Assembly (NCBI GenBank): GCA_905201565.1
Contig: CAJKOS010000054.1
Location: 1-10,699, forward strand
Direction: 5' to 3'
Length of the DNA: 10,699 bases
DNA from: an uncultured Erysipelotrichaceae bacterium
GTDB lineage: Bacteria > Bacillota_I > Bacilli_A > Erysipelotrichales > Erysipelotrichaceae
Part shown: one piece after another, positions 6,400 to 10,699 of the stretch
Numbering within the stretch: the stretch's first letter is position 1
Layout of the letters: each line of letters begins with the position of its first letter
Notes under the pieces: generated by a model
Told to the model about the DNA's origin: nothing
The model's database searches: none
The model's input: only the letters and a program-made list of their open reading frames with translations
Position numbers and translations under genes: made by a program

Positions 6400-7241
6400 T
6401 TTATCACCACCCTTTCATGACGACAGGCATGACAGCATATATTGACCGCACATGGCATGCCGGCAATATGGGTTGGACATGTCTCAATCGCAACATTCAA
6501 TACCGTCGTCTTGCCGTGCAGTCCCATCGGACCTATGCGCAGTGTATTTGCCTCTTCTATGAGTTCTTCCTCAAGTTCTGCATAGCGGGGATCGCTATTT
6601 CTTTCATCCAGGGCATGAAACAATGCCCGCTTGGAAAGATAGGCACAATAATCAAATGTACCACCAATACCGACACCGACAATCATCGGTGGGCAGGCAT
6701 TCGGTCCGGCATTGCGGATCGTGTCGAGCACAAACTGCCGTATACCTTCCACACCTTCTGCCGGTTTCAACATTTTGATGGCTGACATATTCTCTGAGCC
6801 AAAACCCTTTGCCATCACTTCAATGACAACTTCTTCCCCATCCACAATCGATGTATAGAGGATGGCAGGTGTATTGTCTTTTGTGTTGGTTCTTTCAAAT
6901 ACCGGATCATCGACTACAGAAGCACGAAGGTAATTGTTCGTATACCCATCCCGTACACCTCTTTGTACAGCTTCTTCAAGGCTTCCACCTGTCAGATGTA
7001 CATCCTGTCCAATCGAAAGATACACCACAGCCATACCGGTATCCTGGCAGATGGGAATGTTTTCTTTCTCTGCAATGACTGCATTTTCGATAAGCATATC
7101 CATCGCATCACGGGATGAACCATTTTCCTTTTCCCGGTTTGCCTTCAGGCTTTCAAGAATATCTTTTGGATAAATCACTGCAATCTTTCCACAGGTTTGT
7201 TTCACTGCTTCATAGATTGTCTCAACGCTGATTGTTTTCAT
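6396..7241 (-). CDS. fumA: Class I fumarate hydratase alpha subunit (Fe-S)
   Basis: This 281-residue protein is the alpha (catalytic-cluster) subunit of the oxygen-sensitive 4Fe-4S fumarase family, which also holds L-tartrate dehydratase. Expected cluster ligands are Cys65 (PICQDTGM), Cys183 (GPNACPP, before GVGIGGTFDYCA) and Cys270 (NICCHACRHE). Other family motifs are KDNTPAILYTSIV, GFGSENMSAIKML and GPMGLHGKTTVL; the last usually reads GLGGKTT, so His242 replaces a conserved Gly. The last 27 residues hold five cysteines. Fumarase is preferred to tartrate dehydratase because the partner beta domain is fused to malic enzyme. Two ATGs two codons apart (7247, 7241) are possible starts; I take 7241 because the AAGGA upstream is better spaced. 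The gene start overlaps the regulator stop by 20 nt, and its stop overlaps the fusion gene start as ATGA. Confidence 0.93.
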   Translation of the reverse strand: MKTISVETIYEAVKQTCGKIAVIYPKDILESLKANREKENGSSRDAMDMLIENAVIAEKENIPICQDTGMAVVYLSIGQDVHLTGGSLEEAVQRGVRDGYTNNYLRASVVDDPVFERTNTKDNTPAILYTSIVDGEEVVIEVMAKGFGSENMSAIKMLKPAEGVEGIRQFVLDTIRNAGPNACPPMIVGVGIGGTFDYCAYLSKRALFHALDERNSDPRYAELEEELIEEANTLRIGPMGLHGKTTVLNVAIETCPTHIAGMPCAVNICCHACRHERVVIK

Positions 7242-7683
7242 GCTCATCTTTTCCTTTTTCTGCTTCATAGGCAGGCATGTTCTCAGCAACCTTCATTGCC
7301 ATGTTCAGCTTGCCACGGCGTACTGCCCAATGATGGTCATACGCCTTCATCGCAACCATGTCAATGGTTTCCTTCACCCATTCCGGTGCATTGCGATACC
7401 CTTCAATAATCCTTGCTTCATTTTCATCTGTTACAATCAGACGATTATGACCAGAATACGGCTGCCGATACCCCATCAGATCATCTGGCTGCACATCAAA
7501 AAAGTCACAGTACTTGAATATGATATCAACTCCTGGACAAAGTGTTTTATTTTCATATGATGATATTGTCCTGTAGTTCAAGCCGAATATTCTGCCAAGT
7601 TCTGCCTGTGTCATCCGCGAATCCACCCGCAATGCCTTCATATTATCGGCAAGTCTTCCAATTCTGTCGTTTCCATCATTCAT
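7222..7683 (-). CDS. XRE-family helix-turn-helix regulator
   Basis: This 153-residue protein carries one Cro/C1-type HTH at about residues 11-70 (NMKALRVDSRMTQAELGRIFGLNYRTISSYENKTLCP, read in two halves: helices 2 and 3 are TQAELGRIFGL and NYRTISSYE). The C-terminal region (about 85-153) is mostly charged helix with no domain I recognise. It heads the fumarase/malic enzyme operon and overlaps the alpha subunit gene by 20 nt, so it is made together with the enzymes and probably autoregulates the operon. A repressor or metabolite-responsive role is inference. Start choice: an ATG at 7710 would lie inside the promoter, whereas the ATG at 7683 has AGGAGGGG 7 nt upstream. Confidence 0.88.
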   Translation of the reverse strand: MNDGNDRIGRLADNMKALRVDSRMTQAELGRIFGLNYRTISSYENKTLCPGVDIIFKYCDFFDVQPDDLMGYRQPYSGHNRLIVTDENEARIIEGYRNAPEWVKETIDMVAMKAYDHHWAVRRGKLNMAMKVAENMPAYEAEKGKDEHENNQR

Positions 7684-7690
7684 GGCGGGA

Positions 7691-7698
7691 CCCCTCCT
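7691..7698 (-). promoter_or_regulatory. Ribosome binding site fixing the XRE regulator start
   Basis: AGGAGGGG on the minus strand, 7 nt before the ATG at 7683. It rejects the upstream in-frame ATG at 7710, which has no such site and overlaps the -10 element. Confidence 0.8.
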
Positions 7699-7708
7699 GT
7701 TTTCTTCC

Positions 7709-7738
7709 ATTATATATGGACGGATCCCTTTGTTACAA
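7709..7738 (-). promoter_or_regulatory. Promoter of the XRE-fumarase-malic enzyme operon
   Basis: On the minus strand a perfect TATAAT (7709-7714) lies 18 bp after TTGTAA (7733-7738, 4 of 6 matches to TTGACA). A start near 7702 gives an 18-nt leader holding the strong ribosome binding site. The -35 overlaps the near-palindrome TTGTTACAA (7730-7738), a possible operator. There are no other good promoters between the five genes. Confidence 0.65.
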
Positions 7739-7765
7739 CAATCTTCATCGAATCTTCCCTTCCAT

Positions 7766-7794
7766 TTGCAATCCCCACATGAGAATGCTAATAT
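7766..7794 (+). promoter_or_regulatory. Extended -10 promoter of htpG
   Basis: TTGCAA (7766-7771), 17 bp, then TAATAT (7789-7794) preceded by TGC, an extended -10 TGn motif. The predicted start, near 7801, falls inside the left arm of the CIRCE element, the usual arrangement for HrcA repression. Confidence 0.65.
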
Positions 7795-7796
7795 AT

Positions 7797-7823
7797 TTAG
7801 CAGTTACTCATCAAGAGTGCTAA
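7797..7823 (+). promoter_or_regulatory. CIRCE operator (HrcA binding site)
   Basis: The left arm TTAGCAGTT, a 9-nt spacer and the right arm GAGTGCTAA match the CIRCE consensus TTAGCACTC-N9-GAGTGCTAA with a perfect right arm and two mismatches in the left (positions 7 and 9). It ends 3 bp before the htpG ribosome binding site. HrcA bound here would block transcription at normal temperature and release on heat shock. hrcA itself is not in the window. Confidence 0.88.
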
Positions 7824-7837
7824 ACGGAGGCGATAAC

Positions 7838-9739
7838 ATGGCAAAGAAACAGTTTAAGGCAGAGTCAAAAAGACTCCTGTCTCTGATGATTAATTCAATT
7901 TACACAAACAAGGAAATCTTCATCCGTGAGCTGGTCTCCAATGCGAGCGACGCCCTGGATAAAAAACACTATGTCTCATTGACCGATCATGAACATACTT
8001 CTGATGATCAGCCATTGAAGATTACCATTGAACGTCATAAAGACACACGTCAGCTTGTCATCGAGGATACCGGTATTGGTATGACGGCAGAAGAGCTGGA
8101 AAACAACCTTGGCACCATTGCCAAATCCGGTTCTGCAGAATTCAAAGCCGCAATGGACAAGGCCGATGAAAATACAGACATCATCGGTCAGTTTGGTGTA
8201 GGTTTCTACAGTGCCTTCATGGTCGCAGACAAGATTACCGTTGAAACAAAGAACATCCATGATGAAAAAGGTCATACATGGGTTTCCAGCGGTGAAGATG
8301 GATATACCATCACCGAAAACGAAAAGACCAATACCGGCACAAGAATCACCCTTGACCTCAAAGCGGACACCGATGATGAAAACTATTCTGACTACCTTGA
8401 AGAATATGTGATCAGAAGACTCATCAAAAAGTACAGCGACTATGTCCGTTATCCAATTGAAATGGAAGTTGAAAAATCCATTCCAGATCCTACCGACAAA
8501 GACAAGACAATTACCACAACTGAGGTTGAAACACTCAACAGTATGACACCTCTTTGGAAGAAGGCAAAATCTTCCATCACAAAAGACGAATACAATGAAT
8601 TCTATAAGGCAAAGTTCAATGACTGGGAAGACCCTGCCAAAGTCATTCACTACAATGTAGAAGGCACAGTTTCCTATACAGCCCTGCTCTACATTCCATC
8701 CAAGACACCATATAACTTCTACTATTCTGACTTCGAACCAGGTCTTGAACTCTATTCCAAAGGTGTCTTCATCATGGACAAGGCAAAGGACCTCATTCCG
8801 GACTACTACCGCTTTGTGACAGGTCTAGTGGACAGCGATGACCTCAACCTCAACATTTCCCGTGAAATCCTGCAGCAGGACAGACAAGTACGGGCAATTG
8901 CCAAGTCCATTGAGACAAAGGTGCACTCCGCCCTGGAAGACATGTTAAAGAACGAACGGGAAGACTATGAAAAATTCTTCGACAACTTCGGTCTCAACCT
9001 CAAATATGGCATTTATAAAGACTATGGCATGAACAAGGAAAAGCTGCAGGACCTCATCCTGTTCAAGTCCAGCAAAGAAGACAAATATGTCACCCTCAAG
9101 GAATATACCGACCGCATGAAAGAAGAACAGAAGTCCATCTATTATGCATGTGGTACGTCCATTGAAGAAATCAACCGCAACCCTGTCATGGCAAAGCTCA
9201 GAGAAAAGGAGTATGAAGTGCTCTACTTCCTCGATGAGCGTGATGAGTTTGTTGCAAGTATCATGCAGAACTATGCAGAAAAGCCATTCCAGAATATTTC
9301 CAAGGGTGACCTTGACCTCGACAGCGAAGAAGAAAAGAAGGCAAAGGAAGAAAAGACAGAAGCCAACAAGGATATGCTTTCAGCCATGAAAGAAGACCTT
9401 GGTGACAAAGTCAAGGAAGTCCGCATTTCTTCCCGCCTCAATGAAGACCCGGTCATCATTGTCAGTGATGAAGGTGTATCTCTGGAAATGGAGAAATACC
9501 TCTCCCAGGATCCAAACAACCGCGGTATCAAGGCAAGCAAGATCCTCGAAATCAATCCAGATCACCCGGTATTCAAAGTACTTCAGGATGCCTATACAAG
9601 TGACAAAGATGCACTGAAGGAATACACAGAAGTGCTCTATGACCAGGCATTGCTTGTACAGGGATTACCAATTGAAGACCCTGCCCTCTATGCAAGAAAA
9701 GTGGCAGATCTCATGGTCAAAGCCGCAAACAAAGAATAG
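7838..9739 (+). CDS. htpG: HtpG, bacterial Hsp90 chaperone
   Basis: This 633-residue protein is the cytosolic ATP-dependent Hsp90 chaperone HtpG, close to the usual length of about 620-640. The N-terminal GHKL ATPase domain has Glu31 and Asn35 in RELVSNASDALDK, Asp77 in DTGIGM (77-82), and IIGQFGVGFYSAFMVA (115-130) with the ATP lid. The middle domain carries the conserved WxxxxS-like region near PLWKKAKSS and the catalytic-loop motif NLNISREILQQDRQV. A charged stretch (EEEKKAKEEKTEANKD) precedes the C-terminal dimerisation domain (KILEINPDHPVF onward). The ATG at 7838 has GGAGG 7 nt upstream; a longer reading frame to 7682 runs back through the CIRCE element and promoter and is not coding. 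It is monocistronic, with its own heat-shock operator and terminator. Confidence 0.98.
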   Translation: MAKKQFKAESKRLLSLMINSIYTNKEIFIRELVSNASDALDKKHYVSLTDHEHTSDDQPLKITIERHKDTRQLVIEDTGIGMTAEELENNLGTIAKSGSAEFKAAMDKADENTDIIGQFGVGFYSAFMVADKITVETKNIHDEKGHTWVSSGEDGYTITENEKTNTGTRITLDLKADTDDENYSDYLEEYVIRRLIKKYSDYVRYPIEMEVEKSIPDPTDKDKTITTTEVETLNSMTPLWKKAKSSITKDEYNEFYKAKFNDWEDPAKVIHYNVEGTVSYTALLYIPSKTPYNFYYSDFEPGLELYSKGVFIMDKAKDLIPDYYRFVTGLVDSDDLNLNISREILQQDRQVRAIAKSIETKVHSALEDMLKNEREDYEKFFDNFGLNLKYGIYKDYGMNKEKLQDLILFKSSKEDKYVTLKEYTDRMKEEQKSIYYACGTSIEEINRNPVMAKLREKEYEVLYFLDERDEFVASIMQNYAEKPFQNISKGDLDLDSEEEKKAKEEKTEANKDMLSAMKEDLGDKVKEVRISSRLNEDPVIIVSDEGVSLEMEKYLSQDPNNRGIKASKILEINPDHPVFKVLQDAYTSDKDALKEYTEVLYDQALLVQGLPIEDPALYARKVADLMVKAANKE

Positions 9740-9779
9740 CGAAACAATATTGATACTAGACCATATACCAGCGCAAATC

Positions 9780-9813
9780 AAAACCCTGTATGGAAATGAC
9801 CATACAGGGTTTT
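9780..9813. terminator. Bidirectional terminator between htpG and the EamA gene
   Basis: A perfect 14-bp inverted repeat (9780-9793 and 9800-9813) with a 6-nt loop begins AAAA and ends TTTT. It can therefore terminate both the htpG transcript and the convergent transporter transcript, 40 nt and 27 nt past their stops. Confidence 0.9.
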
Positions 9814-9840
9814 ATCAATTCATACTGTATTGCTTATCAG

Positions 9841-10699
9841 TCATTCATGCAAAGCTCTTTTCTCAAAAACCTTCTCTACTGGTAACTCTGCCAATAACAC
9901 CGCTCCAAAAGATAACAGACATCCAAACAATTCCCTGATGGTAAGTGCCTGGTGAAGGATGAGAAACCCACCGATGACCGCAAACACCGATTCAAGTGAC
10001 AGCAGTAATGAAGCAATGGATGGATCCGTATCCCTTTGTCCCACAATCTGCATTGTATAGCCTGCACCACTGGAAAGAATACCAGCATAAAGAATTGGTA
10101 CAGCCGCATTCATAATTGCGGATAGTGATGGCTTTTCAAACAGAAACATGCCCACAAAGCAGATGATGCCACACACAAAAAACTGGATACAGCTCATGCG
10201 GATACCATCCACCAATGGCGTATAGTGGTCGATGACAAGAATATGAAGGGCAAACATCACCGCACAAATCATGACAAGCGTATCGCCTGCAGAAAGAGAA
10301 AAGCTGTCCTTCATGCACAAGAAATACAAGCCAAGTACGGCAAGGATGATGGAAAGCCAGATCTTCTTTTCCATTCTCTTACCAAGAAACAAAGAAAACA
10401 CCGGTACAAGCACCACATAGAGGGCTGTAATAAAACCGGCTTTGCCAACTGTGGTAGAAACAATACCAGCCTGTTGGAACATGCTCGCACCAGTCAGGCA
10501 AAGACCACAAAGAATACCACCTTTAATCAGCATTCCCTTATCCTTCTTCTCTGCCGGTTTTGGACTATGGTCAATAAACGGTATCAGAACAAGCAATGTC
10601 AAACCTGCCACAAAACTTCTCACACAGGTGAAAGTCCATGGACCGATGGAATCCATGGCAACACTCTGGGCTACAAAAGCCATCCCCCAGATGATGGCT
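9841..10699 (-). CDS. EamA/DMT-superfamily permease (5' end cut off)
   Basis: About 285 C-terminal residues of a drug/metabolite transporter family inner-membrane permease are present. The frame stays open to the window edge and reads AIIWGM before the internal Met at 10683, part of the usual first-span motif (WGxxF), so that Met is not the start and the gene is partial. Two EamA repeats are visible: the first includes GASMFQQAGIVSTTVGKAGFITALYVVLVPVFS, read in two parts around residue 85, and the second ends with ASLLLSLESVFAVIGGFLIL and LFGCLLSFGAVLLAEL. About ten hydrophobic segments are expected in the whole protein, nine or so seen here. It probably exports or imports a small metabolite; the substrate is unknown. 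A short charged tail (EKVFEKRALHE) is cytoplasmic in most models. It shares only the terminator with htpG. Confidence 0.93.
   Translation of the reverse strand, partial: AIIWGMAFVAQSVAMDSIGPWTFTCVRSFVAGLTLLVLIPFIDHSPKPAEKKDKGMLIKGGILCGLCLTGASMFQQAGIVSTTVGKAGFITALYVVLVPVFSLFLGKRMEKKIWLSIILAVLGLYFLCMKDSFSLSAGDTLVMICAVMFALHILVIDHYTPLVDGIRMSCIQFFVCGIICFVGMFLFEKPSLSAIMNAAVPILYAGILSSGAGYTMQIVGQRDTDPSIASLLLSLESVFAVIGGFLILHQALTIRELFGCLLSFGAVLLAELPVEKVFEKRALHE

Noticed and set aside
6396..7289. Longer fumarase alpha start at 7289
   Set aside because: The extra 16 residues lie inside the regulator gene in another frame, lack a ribosome binding site and precede the family's usual N-terminus (KTISVETI).
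7730..7738. Rex or CcpA operator at the fumarase operon promoter
   Set aside because: The TTGTTACAA word is shorter than a Rex site (TTGTTA-N6-TAACAA type) and lacks the central CG of a CcpA cre site, so naming either regulator is not supported.
7682..7837. 52-codon N-terminal extension of htpG
   Set aside because: It would translate through the promoter and CIRCE operator, has no match to HtpG N-termini, and a strong ribosome binding site precedes the internal ATG at 7838.
7976..8650. 224-codon minus-strand open frame inside htpG
   Set aside because: It is antisense to the well-conserved ATPase and middle domains of HtpG, has no ribosome binding site or family resemblance, and its Cys/Phe-rich composition is what the complement of htpG would give.

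Overview
The window looks like chromosomal DNA of a fairly low-GC Gram-positive bacterium (Firmicutes, perhaps Erysipelotrichia or Clostridia; the class is a guess). The reasons are strong AGGAGG-type ribosome binding sites, tightly packed minus-strand operons, a CIRCE heat-shock operator, U-tract hairpin terminators, a lipoprotein with a clear lipobox, and an oxygen-sensitive class I two-subunit fumarase. There is no sign of phage, insertion sequences, CRISPR, rRNA or tRNA.

Layout. (1) 1-2204: a hairpin terminator for a plus-strand gene lying off the left edge, then a minus-strand operon of response regulator, sensor histidine kinase and a previously uncalled 27-residue membrane-peptide ORF, all joined by ATGA stop/start overlaps. 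(2) 2205-3158: a 317-bp divergent intergenic region, then a plus-strand lipoprotein of unknown function and two hairpins separating convergent transcription. (3) 3163-7683: a five-gene minus-strand operon, in transcription order XRE-type regulator, fumarase alpha subunit, a fusion of the fumarase beta subunit to a complete malic enzyme, a D-2-hydroxyacid dehydrogenase and a NUDIX hydrolase. Every junction overlaps or is within 8 nt. (4) 7684-7837: a compact divergent promoter region with a TATAAT promoter for the operon on one side and a CIRCE-controlled extended -10 promoter for htpG on the other. (5) 7838-9813: htpG and a long bidirectional terminator. (6) 9841-10699: a DMT/EamA transporter cut by the right edge.

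How the genes may work together. The fumarase alpha subunit must pair with the beta domain, and that domain is covalently joined to malic enzyme. The assembled complex should therefore carry out fumarate to L-malate to pyruvate plus CO2 and reduced nicotinamide cofactor (or the reverse) on one scaffold. The downstream 2-hydroxyacid dehydrogenase could use the reductant or a 2-oxoacid such as pyruvate, and the regulator at the head of the operon is the natural candidate to control it. This fusion operon is the most unusual item in the window. The rest is ordinary housekeeping or sensing material, with some interesting regulatory detail: the near-leaderless response regulator start, the extra GCTAA half-site at the htpG promoter, and the small ORF behind the kinase.
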